64,000 nucleotides of DNA from Pseudomonas capeferrum (GTDB taxonomy: Bacteria; Pseudomonadota; Gammaproteobacteria; Pseudomonadales; Pseudomonadaceae): contig NZ_JMIT01000003.1 in assembly GCF_000731675.1 (NCBI RefSeq), positions 416,058 to 480,057 on the forward strand. The letters are read 5' to 3'. Below are positions 27,666 through 37,564 of this stretch, in pieces. The first letter of the stretch is position 1; each line of letters begins with the position of its first letter. Position numbers and translations under genes: made by a program. The notes beneath the pieces are model-generated. The model ran no database searches. It was given only the letters and a program-made list of their open reading frames with translations, and was not told the origin of the DNA.

Positions 27666-28009
27666 TACAGGCAGCTATCGCCTTACTGGTCGTCGAATCG
27701 GCTCACCTCTCAGCTTCTTCACCATCAATAGCCAACCTTTTATTTTTTCATGTCGCTTGAGCCGGATTGGACGACTGGAAGGGTGGCCAGGGTCGCGTAT
27801 GTAGGCGCTTTCAACGTGTGCGCAGGTGTAACAGGCTCCAGGTGACCCCACCCACATCAAACCGGCCGCGTGCCAAGTGCTCTTTCCATCCCTTGCCCTT
27901 CATCATTTGCCCCATGAAATAATTCAAAAGGCAGCGTACTGGGGGGGTGTGCTATTGCCAAAAACTCCTTAGCAAGCAATTACTTCCAGTGAAACATGGT
28001 GAAAAAGAC

Positions 28010-28047
28010 AAAAAAAACGCCCCCGGCCTTTCGACCGGGGGCGTTTT
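28010..28047 (-). terminator. Rho-independent terminator after typA
   Basis: CGCCCCCGG and CCGGGGGCG pair around an 8-base loop; on the minus strand an 8-base U-tract follows. It lies about 20 bases beyond the typA stop. Confidence 0.92.
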
Positions 28048-28065
28048 CATTCAGCCAGAGCTAAC

Positions 28066-29889
28066 TCAGCTGTTTTTGGCTTTCTTGGCAGCGCGGGTAC
28101 GCTCGCTTTCATCCAGGATCTTCTTGCGAAGACGGATGGACTTCGGCGTTACTTCGCACAGCTCGTCTTCCTGGATGTATTCCAGAGCCTGTTCCAGGGT
28201 GAAGCGAACAGGTGGAACCAGAGCGATGACTTCGTCTTTACCCGAAGCACGCATGTTGTCGAGCTTCTTGCCCTTGGTAGGGTTGACGCCCAGGTCGTTG
28301 TCGCGGCTGTTCTGGCCGACGATCTGACCGTTGTAGATCTCTTGACCGTGCTCGACGAACAGCTTGCCACGCGCCTGCAGGGTTTCCAGCGAGTAGGTCA
28401 GCGCCTTGCCGGTTTCGACCGAAACCAGTACGCCGTTCTGACGGCCGGACATGTGGCCGGACTTCACGGTGTCGTAGCGATCAAAGATCGAAGTCAGGAT
28501 GCCTGCACCGTTGGTCAGGGTCAGGAACTGGTTACGGAAACCGATCAGACCACGCGCCGGGATGTTGTATTCAAGGCGTACACGGCCTTTGCCATCCGGG
28601 ACCATGTTGGTCAGGTCGCCTTTACGCAGACCCATCTCTTCCATGACCTTGCCCTGCGATTCTTCAGGGATGTCGATGGTGACGTTCTCGAACGGCTCTT
28701 GCTTGACGCCGTCTACTTCGCGAATGATGACTTCCGGGCGGCCCAGGGCCAGTTCGAAGCCTTCGCGACGCATGGTTTCGATCAGTACCGAGAGGTGCAG
28801 CTCGCCACGGCCCGAGACCTTGAACTTGTCTGGGGAGTCGGTTTCTTCAACGCGCAGGGCAACGTTGTACAGCAGCTCTTTGTCCAGACGGTCCTTGATG
28901 TTACGGCTGGTGACGAACTTGCCTTCCTTGCCGCAGAACGGCGAGTCGTTGACCTGGAAGGTCATCGAAACGGTAGGCTCGTCAACGGTCAGCGGCTTCA
29001 TCGCCTCAACGGCAGTCGGGTCGCACAGGGTGTCGGAGATGAACAGCTCGTCGAAACCGCTGATGCAGACGATGTCGCCAGCTTGGGCTTCTTCGACGTC
29101 GACGCGGTGCAGACCGTGGTGGCCCATCAGCTTGAGGATACGGCCGTTACGCTTCTTGCCGTCGGCGTCGATGGCGACAACCGGGGTGTTAGGCTTGACG
29201 CGACCACGGGCGATACGGCCAACACCGATCACACCCAGGAAGCTGTTGTAGTCCAGTGCGGAGATCTGCATCTGGAACGGGCCGTCACGGTCAACAGCTG
29301 GCGCTGGAACGTGGTCGACGACAGCCTGGTACAGGGCAGTCATGTCTTCGCCCATTTCGGCGTGGTCCAGACCGGCAATGCCGTTCAGGGCCGAGGCGTA
29401 GACCACTTTGAAGTCCAGCTGCTCGTCGGTAGCGCCGAGGTTGTCGAACAGGTCGAAGATCTGGTCCAGAACCCAGTCAGGACGCGCGCCCGGACGGTCG
29501 ACCTTGTTGATCACGACGATCGGCTTCAGGCCGGCTTCGAAGGCCTTCTTGGTCACGAAGCGGGTTTGCGGCATAGGGCCGTCCTGGGCGTCGACCAGCA
29601 GCAGCACGGAGTCGACCATCGACATTACACGCTCAACCTCGCCACCGAAGTCGGCGTGGCCGGGGGTGTCGACGATGTTGATGTGGTAGCCGTTCCAGTT
29701 GATGGCGGTGTTTTTCGCCAGAATGGTAATACCGCGCTCTTTTTCCTGGTCGTTGGAGTCCATGACGCGCTCGTCGTTGAGCTCGTTACGCTCCAGCGTG
29801 CCGGACTGACGCAGGAGTTTGTCGACCAACGTGGTTTTACCATGGTCAACGTGGGCGATGATGGCGATGTTACGCAGATTTTCGATCAC
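28066..29889 (-). CDS. typA: Translational GTPase TypA/BipA
   Basis: Ribosome-binding GTPase of the EF-G/LepA class that assists 50S assembly and stress or cold adaptation. 607 residues, usual length, starting with GTG (MIENLRNIAIIAHVDHGKTT). G motifs: AHVDHGKTTL (G1), ERGITI (G2), DTPGHADFGGEV (G3) and NKVDRPGA (G4). EF-G-like domains II, III and V and the BipA-specific C-terminal domain follow (YSLETLQARGKLFVEHG). It is monocistronic with its own terminator; thiI lies 128 bases upstream in the same direction. Confidence 0.98.
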   Translation of the reverse strand: MIENLRNIAIIAHVDHGKTTLVDKLLRQSGTLERNELNDERVMDSNDQEKERGITILAKNTAINWNGYHINIVDTPGHADFGGEVERVMSMVDSVLLLVDAQDGPMPQTRFVTKKAFEAGLKPIVVINKVDRPGARPDWVLDQIFDLFDNLGATDEQLDFKVVYASALNGIAGLDHAEMGEDMTALYQAVVDHVPAPAVDRDGPFQMQISALDYNSFLGVIGVGRIARGRVKPNTPVVAIDADGKKRNGRILKLMGHHGLHRVDVEEAQAGDIVCISGFDELFISDTLCDPTAVEAMKPLTVDEPTVSMTFQVNDSPFCGKEGKFVTSRNIKDRLDKELLYNVALRVEETDSPDKFKVSGRGELHLSVLIETMRREGFELALGRPEVIIREVDGVKQEPFENVTIDIPEESQGKVMEEMGLRKGDLTNMVPDGKGRVRLEYNIPARGLIGFRNQFLTLTNGAGILTSIFDRYDTVKSGHMSGRQNGVLVSVETGKALTYSLETLQARGKLFVEHGQEIYNGQIVGQNSRDNDLGVNPTKGKKLDNMRASGKDEVIALVPPVRFTLEQALEYIQEDELCEVTPKSIRLRKKILDESERTRAAKKAKNS

Positions 29890-30017
29890 AAGTGTATCTC
29901 GATCAGAGGATTCGGTTGCCGCCTAGTCTAGGCGACCAATATGTAAGGTATAAGGCTCAGCAGGGCCGGCGGTCGGGAGGGCGATGGCGGATGCTGCCGC
30001 CATACAGCCCTGGCGTC

Positions 30018-31472
30018 TTATGCCGGACGATAAACACGCACATTGGCATGTCCCTCACTGAGCAGGTGGTGTGCGTGCAGACGGCTCATCACACCCTTGT
30101 CGCAATACAGCAGGTACTGGCGAGTTTCATCCAGCTGCTTGAAGCGACTATTGATTGCATAAAACGGCATCACCTGAACTTCGACGCCCTCGATCACCAA
30201 GGGTTCGTCTTCCTGTGCATCGGGGTGACGGATGTCGATGACGATCTGGCCAGGCAGCGCTTCGCGAACTTCTTCTACCTCGATGTCTTTGCCCAGCTCG
30301 TCGATCACGTGGTCGATCGAGATGAACTTGGCGCGTTCGAGGGCGCGCTCCAGCACGGCCATGTCGAATTGCTTTTCTTCATGCTCCATGCGGTGGCGCT
30401 TGGCGTGGGTGGTCGGGTTTACCGAGATCACGCCGCAGTATTCAGGCATGTGCTTGGCGAAATCGGCGGTGCCGATTTCGGTGGCCTGGTCGATGATGTC
30501 CTGCTTGTGGCTGGCCAGCAGCGGGCGCAGTACCAGCTTGTCGGTCGCCGAGTCGATGATCGACAGGTTCGGCAAGGTCTGGCTGGAGACCTGGGAAATC
30601 GCCTCGCCGGTGACCAGCGCTTCGATCTGCAGGCGGTCGGCCATATGGGCAGCGCCGCGCAACATCATGCGCTTGAGGGTCACGCCCATGTAGCTGTTGT
30701 CGACCTTGTTGAGAATCTCGCCGACCACTTCTTCAAACGGCACGCTGATGAACAGCACGCGCTGGCTGCTGCCGTACTTCTTCCACAGGTAGTGGGCCAC
30801 TTCCATCACGCCCAGCTCGTGGGCACGGCCGCCGAGGTTGAAGAAGCAGAAGTGGGTCATCAGGCCACGGCGCATCATCTGGTAGGCCGCCACGGTGGAA
30901 TCGAAGCCACCCGACATCAGTACCAGGGTTTGCTCCAGGGCGCCCAGCGGGTAGCCGCCGATGCCCTGGTGCTGGTTGTGGATCACGTACAGGCGCTGGT
31001 TGCGGATTTCGATGCGCACCAGGACTTCCGGGTTCTTCAGCTCGATGCCGGCGGCGCCGCACTGCTGGCGCAGCTGGCTGCCGACGTAGCGGTCGACGTC
31101 CATCGAAGTGAAGTCATGGTGGCCGCCGCGCTTGCAGCGCACGGCAAAGTGCTTGCCCGCGAGCAGATGACCGAAGTGCTGCTTGCACTTCTCGACGATG
31201 TCGTCGAAGTCGCCGAGCGGGTATTCCTCTACCTGCAGGAAGTGGGTGATACCCGGGGTGCAGGTGAGGCGCTCGATCATCTCGCGCTGGACCTTTTCGT
31301 CCTCGACGCGGGTGACCACTTCGAGATTATCCCAGACACCATCGACCGCGAGCTCAGGATCGAGATCCTTGAGCACGTTGCGGATGTTCTTGCCGAGCTG
31401 ACGGATGAAGCGCTTGCGCACCGGCCGGCTCTTGATGGTGATTTCTGGGAAGACTTTGACGATAAGTTTCAT
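30018..31472 (-). CDS. thiI: tRNA sulfurtransferase ThiI
   Basis: Makes 4-thiouridine at position 8 of tRNA and supplies sulfur for thiazole synthesis. 484 residues, with an N-terminal ferredoxin-like/THUMP RNA-binding region (to about 165), a PP-loop ATPase domain with LVLMSGGFDSTVAAY, and a C-terminal rhodanese domain. The rhodanese active cysteine is present in YLLYCDKGVMS, so this is the long enteric-type ThiI that transfers persulfide itself. The gene faces away from glnA, with their control regions back to back. Confidence 0.97.
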   Translation of the reverse strand: MKLIVKVFPEITIKSRPVRKRFIRQLGKNIRNVLKDLDPELAVDGVWDNLEVVTRVEDEKVQREMIERLTCTPGITHFLQVEEYPLGDFDDIVEKCKQHFGHLLAGKHFAVRCKRGGHHDFTSMDVDRYVGSQLRQQCGAAGIELKNPEVLVRIEIRNQRLYVIHNQHQGIGGYPLGALEQTLVLMSGGFDSTVAAYQMMRRGLMTHFCFFNLGGRAHELGVMEVAHYLWKKYGSSQRVLFISVPFEEVVGEILNKVDNSYMGVTLKRMMLRGAAHMADRLQIEALVTGEAISQVSSQTLPNLSIIDSATDKLVLRPLLASHKQDIIDQATEIGTADFAKHMPEYCGVISVNPTTHAKRHRMEHEEKQFDMAVLERALERAKFISIDHVIDELGKDIEVEEVREALPGQIVIDIRHPDAQEDEPLVIEGVEVQVMPFYAINSRFKQLDETRQYLLYCDKGVMSRLHAHHLLSEGHANVRVYRPA

Positions 31473-31708
31473 TGGTTAACAGCGCGCGCAGGGCCTGCCG
31501 AAAATGAGGGGCGCGAATTATAGCGGAAATTGCTCAGGATTTGACCAACTTTTGTACAGAAGGTTTGCCGATGTGGCCAGAGTCAGTATTTGCGCCGCCT
31601 GCCCCGGGCCTTTCGCGGGTACACCTACCCCCGCAGGGGTGGATTTGGCCTGTGGCAGCGGCTTTACCCGTCAACAGGCCCTCAAACAAAGCACCACCCT
31701 CCACCAGC

Positions 31709-31724
31709 GCACCAACATGGTGCA
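31709..31724. promoter_or_regulatory. NtrC-binding site upstream of glnA
   Basis: GCACC-N5-GGTGC, followed by A, a match to the NtrC consensus TGCACC-N5-GGTGCA. It is centred about 120 bp upstream of the glnA -24/-12 promoter, the usual enhancer distance. Confidence 0.75.
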
Positions 31725-31828
31725 ACAAGATGTTTTCTTGCCTCTAATGGGTGCGTTTTTCAGTCATCAACCCTAAGTTAATGCCCGCAAACGCCCCCTT
31801 TTATCCCGCCCTCGCCATTTTCGGGCAC

Positions 31829-31844
31829 TGGCATGCAATTTGCT
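31829..31844 (+). promoter_or_regulatory. Sigma-54 promoter of glnA
   Basis: TGGCATG-N4-TTGCT has the GG at -24 and GC at -12 with correct spacing. The predicted transcript would start near 31856, leaving a leader of about 90 bases before glnA. It fits NtrC-activated expression under nitrogen limitation. Confidence 0.85.
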
Positions 31845-31944
31845 CCCTTGTGAGGCAGGTAAGCTTGGCCGACTATCCGCGCCCGGCAACACCCCTTTTT
31901 CCAGGGCAGCGGCCCACCGCGCTCTAGACCATCCGGAGGACAAC

Positions 31945-33351
31945 ATGTCGAAGTCGGTTCAACTCATCAAAGATCATGACGTCAAGTGGATTGATCTGCG
32001 TTTCACGGACACCAAAGGCATTCAGCACCACGTGACCATGCCAGCGCGTGACGCTCTGGACGAAGACTTCTTCGAAGTCGGCAAGATGTTCGACGGTTCC
32101 TCCATCGCTGGCTGGAAAGGCATCGAAGCTTCCGACATGATCCTGATGCCGGTCGACGACACCGCCGTGCTGGACCCGTTCACCGAAGAGCCGACCCTGA
32201 TCATCACCTGCGACATCGTCGACCCGTCGAGCATGCAGGGCTACGATCGCGACCCGCGCGGCATCGCCAAGCGCGCCGAAGAGTACCTCAAGAGCACCGG
32301 CATCGGTGACACCGTATTCGCAGGCCCGGAGCCTGAGTTCTTCATCTTCGACGAAGTGAAGTTCCACTCGGACATCTCCGGCTCGATGTTCAAGATCTTC
32401 TCCGAGCAAGGCTCGTGGATGACCGGCGCTGACGTGGAAGGCGGCAACAAAGGCCACCGTCCAGGCGTGAAAGGCGGCTACTTCCCAGTCCCGCCGTTCG
32501 ACCACGACCACGAAATCCGTACTGCCATGTGCAACGCACTGGAAGAAATGGGCCAGACCGTTGAAGTTCACCACCACGAAGTGGCGACTGCCGGCCAGAA
32601 CGAAATCGGCGTCAAGTTCAACACCCTGGTGAAGAAAGCTGACGAAGTACAGGCCCTGAAATACGTCGTGCACAACGTTGCCGACGCTTACGGCCGTACC
32701 GCCACCTTCATGCCTAAGCCGCTGTACGGCGACAACGGCTCGGGCATGCACGTACACATGTCGATCTGGAAAGACGGCAAGAACACCTTCTCGGGTGAAG
32801 GCTATGCCGGCCTGTCCGACACCGCCCTGTACTTCATCGGCGGTATCATCAAGCACGGTAAGGCCCTGAACGGCTTCACCAACCCGTCGACCAACTCCTA
32901 CAAGCGTCTGGTCCCAGGTTTCGAAGCCCCGGTCATGCTGGCCTACTCGGCGCGCAACCGTTCCGCCTCGATCCGCATTCCTTACGTCGGCAGCCCGAAG
33001 GCCCGTCGTATCGAAGCGCGCTTCCCGGACCCATCGGCCAACCCGTACCTGGCCTTCGCGGCCCTGCTGATGGCTGGCCTGGACGGCATCCAGAACAAGA
33101 TCCACCCAGGCGATGCTGCCGACAAGAACCTGTACGACCTGCCGCCTGAAGAGGCCAAGGACATCCCGCAGGTTTGTGGCAGCCTGAAAGAAGCCCTGGA
33201 AGAGCTGGACAAAGGCCGTGCGTTCCTGACCAAGGGCGGCGTGTTCTCCGACGACTTCATCGATGCCTTCATCGAGCTGAAGAGCGAAGAAGAGATCAAG
33301 GTCCGTACCTTCGTACACCCGCTGGAATATGAGCTGTACTACAGCTGCTGA
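31945..33351 (+). CDS. glnA: Glutamine synthetase type I
   Basis: Central ammonia-assimilating enzyme: glutamate + NH3 + ATP to glutamine. ATG at 31945 (MSKSVQLIKDHDVKWIDLRFTD) follows GGAGGA and gives 468 residues, typical for the GSI-beta dodecamer. Motifs: FDGSSIAGWKGIEASDM, PEPEFF-like GPEPEFFIFDEV, HHEVATAGQNEIG, NGSGMHVHMS and the adenylylation-loop region LYDLPPEEAKDIPQVCGSL (adenylylated Tyr in NLYDLPPEE). A sigma-54 promoter and NtrC site lie upstream. An efficient terminator separates it from the chorismate mutase gene. Confidence 0.99.
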   Translation: MSKSVQLIKDHDVKWIDLRFTDTKGIQHHVTMPARDALDEDFFEVGKMFDGSSIAGWKGIEASDMILMPVDDTAVLDPFTEEPTLIITCDIVDPSSMQGYDRDPRGIAKRAEEYLKSTGIGDTVFAGPEPEFFIFDEVKFHSDISGSMFKIFSEQGSWMTGADVEGGNKGHRPGVKGGYFPVPPFDHDHEIRTAMCNALEEMGQTVEVHHHEVATAGQNEIGVKFNTLVKKADEVQALKYVVHNVADAYGRTATFMPKPLYGDNGSGMHVHMSIWKDGKNTFSGEGYAGLSDTALYFIGGIIKHGKALNGFTNPSTNSYKRLVPGFEAPVMLAYSARNRSASIRIPYVGSPKARRIEARFPDPSANPYLAFAALLMAGLDGIQNKIHPGDAADKNLYDLPPEEAKDIPQVCGSLKEALEELDKGRAFLTKGGVFSDDFIDAFIELKSEEEIKVRTFVHPLEYELYYSC

Positions 33352-33385
33352 TCTGATTGGCGCCTGGCGCCGATGACATCACCAA

Positions 33386-33413
33386 GACGGCCTCCTTCGG
33401 GAGGCCGTTTTTG
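33386..33413 (+). terminator. Rho-independent terminator after glnA
   Basis: ACGGCCTCC and GGAGGCCGT pair around a short TTCG-type loop and are followed by TTTTTG. It lies 35 bases past the glnA stop. Confidence 0.9.
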
Positions 33414-33499
33414 TTTATCGCTGGCCAAATCAGACACCTCCTACAAGCAGAACCTGACCGACTACGCACAATCAAGTCTCCATCAATAAGGAGAACACC

Positions 33500-34042
33500 A
33501 TGCGCCTTGTCATCCCTTCGCTCTGCTGCTCGCTCGTACTCCTCGGCTGCAGCGTTGCCACGCCCTCCCAACCTGAATTCCACCCACTGCTTGCCCATAT
33601 CGAGCACCGCCTGGACCTGGCAAGCTCGGTTGCGCGGCACAAGTGGGATCACCAATTGCCGGTAGAGGCGCCTGAACGCGAAAGACAGGTCATCACCCGT
33701 GTTCGTCAACACGCTGACAGCTATGACATCAATGCTGATCGTGCCGCCGCCTTCTTCAACGACCAGATAGAGGCCAACAAACTCATTCAGTACGCTTTGC
33801 TCGACCGCTGGACCCTACGGGGACAAAGGCCGCCAACTGAGGCCCTGGACCTGATTGATCAACTGCGCCCACGCCTGGACAAACTGCAGGCCACCCTGCT
33901 GTTCGAACTGGGCCGATTTGACCGACACCCCCCGGCCGATTGCGCGCGCAAACTTGCTGATGCCTTGATCAGCCATACCAACGACCCGTTACGCCACCTG
34001 GCCATGGTTCGCGCTACCGGGCAGCTGTGCCCTAAACGCTGA
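33500..34042 (+). CDS. Secreted/periplasmic chorismate mutase (AroQ gamma class), putative lipoprotein
   Basis: 180 residues with an export signal MRLVIPSLCCSLVLLGC; LLGC fits a lipobox (Cys17). The mature part matches monofunctional gamma-class AroQ: RLDLASSVARHKWDHQLPVE, then DRAAAFFNDQIEANKLIQYALLDRW (positions about 83-107), where the Arg, Lys, Asp/Glu and Gln residues line the active site in this class. It would convert chorismate to prephenate outside the cytoplasm; Pseudomonas aeruginosa has a comparable exported enzyme. AAGGAG precedes the ATG. The gene stands alone between glnA and ntrB. The role of an exported chorismate mutase is not settled. Confidence 0.85.
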   Translation: MRLVIPSLCCSLVLLGCSVATPSQPEFHPLLAHIEHRLDLASSVARHKWDHQLPVEAPERERQVITRVRQHADSYDINADRAAAFFNDQIEANKLIQYALLDRWTLRGQRPPTEALDLIDQLRPRLDKLQATLLFELGRFDRHPPADCARKLADALISHTNDPLRHLAMVRATGQLCPKR

Positions 34043-34051
34043 ACACAGCAA

Positions 34052-34068
34052 TGCTCTATATTGGTGCA
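34052..34068. promoter_or_regulatory. NtrC-binding site upstream of ntrBC
   Basis: TGCTCTATATTGGTGCA differs at one position from the strong enteric NtrC site TGCACTATATTGGTGCA. It lies 143 bp upstream of a -24/-12 promoter before ntrB, implying autoregulation of ntrBC. Confidence 0.8.
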
Positions 34069-34195
34069 TAACAGCTACGAGTGCTCTGTCCTGCGGCCCA
34101 AAACGGGTCGTAATGAGCGCTCGAACAGCGCTTTCTGGTCCGAATAAGCGCAAACCCAGGGCTTTCTCAGGTAAATCCGCTTCTTTTCGGAGCCT

Positions 34196-34211
34196 TGGTT
34201 TGTTTCTTGCA
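34196..34211 (+). promoter_or_regulatory. Sigma-54-type promoter of ntrBC
   Basis: TGGTTTG-N4-TTGCA keeps the -24 GG and -12 GC dinucleotides at exact spacing, though the -24 element is a weak match (TTTG for CACG). It lies 98 bases before the ntrB start. Confidence 0.6.
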
Positions 34212-34309
34212 TTTCTTGAAAGCACAGAGTCTCGCATCAGCGGATCCACAGCGCGCCCAGCTCTGGCCACTTCTGCCAGGCAAGCGCAAAAAGAGGTCAA
34301 CGACGCCTT

Positions 34310-35391
34310 ATGACCATCAGCGATGCACAGCACCGTCTGCTTCTGGACAACCTGACCACTGCCACGCTCCTGCTCAATGCCGAGCTGCGCCTGGAGTACA
34401 TGAACCCGGCCGCGGAAATGCTGTTGGCCGTCAGCGGCCAGCGCAGCCACGGGCAGTTCATCAGCGAGTTGTTCACCGAATCGACAGAAGCGCTCAGCTC
34501 ATTGCGCCAAGCGGTCGAGCAGGCGCACCCGTTCACCAAGCGCGAAGCGCAACTGACCTCGCTGACCGGGCAGACCATCACCGTCGATTACGCCGTCACC
34601 CCCATTCTGCACCAGGGCCAGACCCTGCTGCTGCTGGAGGTGCACCCGCGCGACCGGCTGCTGCGCATCACCAAGGAAGAGGCCCAGCTGAGCAAGCAGG
34701 AAACCACCAAAATGCTGGTGCGTGGCCTGGCACACGAAATCAAGAACCCACTCGGCGGCATCCGCGGCGCGGCGCAACTGTTGGCCCGCGAGCTACCCGA
34801 AGACGGCCTGCGCGACTACACCAACGTGATCATCGAAGAAGCCGACCGGCTGCGTAACCTGGTCGACCGCATGCTCGGCTCGAACAAGCTGCCCTCGCTG
34901 GCCATGACCAACATTCACGAAGTGCTGGAGCGGGTCTGCAGCCTGGTGGAGGCCGAAAGCCAGGGGTGCATCACATTGGTGCGCGACTATGACCCGAGCC
35001 TGCCGGATGTGCTGATCGACCGCGAGCAGATGATCCAGGCGGTGCTCAACATCGTGCGCAACGCCATGCAGGCGATCAGCTCGCAGAACGAGCTGCGCCT
35101 GGGCCGCATCACCTTGCGCAGCCGTGCCCTGCGCCAGTTCACCATCGGCCACGTGCGGCATCGCTTGGTGGCACGGGTCGAGATCATCGACAACGGCCCG
35201 GGCATCCCGTCGGAACTGCAAGACACCCTCTTCTATCCCATGGTCAGTGGCCGCCCGGACGGTACCGGGCTGGGCCTGGCCATCACCCAGAACATCATCA
35301 GCCAGCACCAGGGCTTGATCGAATGTGAAAGCCATGCAGGCCACACCGCCTTTTCGATCTACCTGCCTCTGGAACAAGGAGCCACCGCCTC

Positions 35392-35395
<4 letters not shown>
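34310..35395 (+). CDS. ntrB: Nitrogen regulation sensor kinase NtrB
   Basis: Cytosolic histidine kinase/phosphatase that, under PII control, phosphorylates NtrC when nitrogen is short. 361 residues: PAS domain at about 10-115, the H-box VRGLAHEIKNPLGG with phosphorylated His142, and an ATPase domain with NIVRNAMQA (N box), DNGPGIP (G1) and DGTGLGLAI (G2). The ATG at 34310 is the family start. The stop overlaps the ntrC start by 4 bases. No membrane segment, as expected for NtrB. Confidence 0.98.
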
Positions 35396-36828
<1,433 letters not shown>

Positions 36829-36851
36829 GTCATAGGTAGGCCATGACATCC

Positions 36852-36880
36852 GGGGGCTGCTTTGCAGCCCCCAACCTTTT
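36852..36880 (+). terminator. Rho-independent terminator after ntrC
   Basis: GGGGGCTGC and GCAGCCCCC pair around TTT and are followed by AACCTTTT. It lies 23 bases past the ntrC stop. Confidence 0.85.
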
Positions 36881-37021
36881 AAGCCCCATGCACCGATCCT
36901 GTGCCCCCTGCACCGCCCGAAGGCACAAAACCCCTCAAAACTTGGCAAAAAAGCCCTGAAAGCCAATGTTTCCGGGTTTTGCAAAACTGGCACGCCCCCT
37001 GCAATAAGTACTGTATCTCCC

Positions 37022-37139
37022 AGTTTCGGGGTCCTCGGTACAGGCAGGCCGGGAAAACCCCACTTTTATTTGCAGCAGCGCAAGTTTTGGGGACCCTGGT
37101 ACAGGCAGGCCGGGACATCCCCTCTTTTATTCGTGCAGC
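37022..37139. repeat. Imperfect tandem direct repeat, period 61 bp
   Basis: Two copies of about 56 bp (37022-37076 and 37083-37139) share the identical core GGTACAGGCAGGCCGGGA (starting 37037 and 37098) and similar flanks, including CTTTTATT and GCAGC. The second copy reaches into the 3' end of the small membrane-protein gene on the minus strand. Apart from this repeat and the ntrC terminator, nothing else was seen in the 300-bp gap 36829-37126. Confidence 0.75.
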
Positions 37140-37564
37140 CTCACCTGCACACGCCAACGCCCAGCGTCCTCTGCACCGGCCCATTCACCGTGCAGGGGGC
37201 GCGCGGCAACCACCGTCAGCAACAAGCCTTCCTCGCTTTTCTGCACGCGCCAGCCGACCGGTTTGCCCTGCAGGTACAATTGCCCTCGCTGGGCCTTGCC
37301 CTGGGCCTCGAACAGCACCGCAACCGTCCCTTCAACGTTTTCGCCGTGCAGCTTGGGTTCTTCGTTGAACCACAGGTCGAGCCCGTCCTGCACCACCACG
37401 ACCTGCTCCAGCACCCGCTCATAAGGGGTGGTCAGGCGGCCGATCATCAGGCCCACCATCAGGCCGACAATGGCCAGCGAAAGCATTACCCGCGGGAAGG
37501 CCTTGGAACGCAGGTCCGGTTCAGGGGTAGAATGCTCGTCATCTTCACGCCTGGAGCCGTGCAT
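37127..37564 (-). CDS. Conserved hypothetical single-pass membrane protein
   Basis: 145 residues: a charged cytoplasmic N-terminus, one membrane helix at about 25-43 (FPRVMLSLAIVGLMVGLMIG), then a mainly beta-type soluble part likely in the periplasm (LEQVVVVQDGLDLWFNEEP...GQLYLQGKPVGWRV). No domain recognised. Codon use is normal. Its ATG overlaps the divergent trmL ATG by 2 bases, so the two genes start head to head and each promoter must lie inside the other gene. Function unknown. Confidence 0.75.
   Translation of the reverse strand: MHGSRREDDEHSTPEPDLRSKAFPRVMLSLAIVGLMVGLMIGRLTTPYERVLEQVVVVQDGLDLWFNEEPKLHGENVEGTVAVLFEAQGKAQRGQLYLQGKPVGWRVQKSEEGLLLTVVAARPLHGEWAGAEDAGRWRVQVRLHE

Larger units (their letters stand above)
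27503..28009. other. 507-bp region without a recognised gene
   Basis: Between the Cys-cluster gene and the typA terminator. The left part holds several compact stems and a terminator-like hairpin (listed separately). The right part contains one minus-strand frame (27675-27860, 61 codons, MMWVGSPGACYTCAHVESAY...) that is rich in Arg/Lys and has no recognisable domain or ribosome-binding site; I do not call it a gene. From 27900 the composition is AT-richer than the surroundings. Confidence 0.6.
31473..31944. promoter_or_regulatory. Divergent thiI-glnA control region
   Basis: A 472-bp non-coding gap. It contains the NtrC-type site and the sigma-54 promoter of glnA (listed separately), a CCCCC/GGGG small stem near 31630, and the 5' region of thiI, for which I could not assign a promoter. 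Short open frames here have no ribosome-binding sites and are not genes. Confidence 0.7.

Noticed and set aside
31541..31781. Short plus-strand frames in the glnA upstream region
   Set aside because: They have no ribosome-binding site and overlap the NtrC site; the three overlapping frames have unrelated sequences, typical of non-coding GC-rich DNA.
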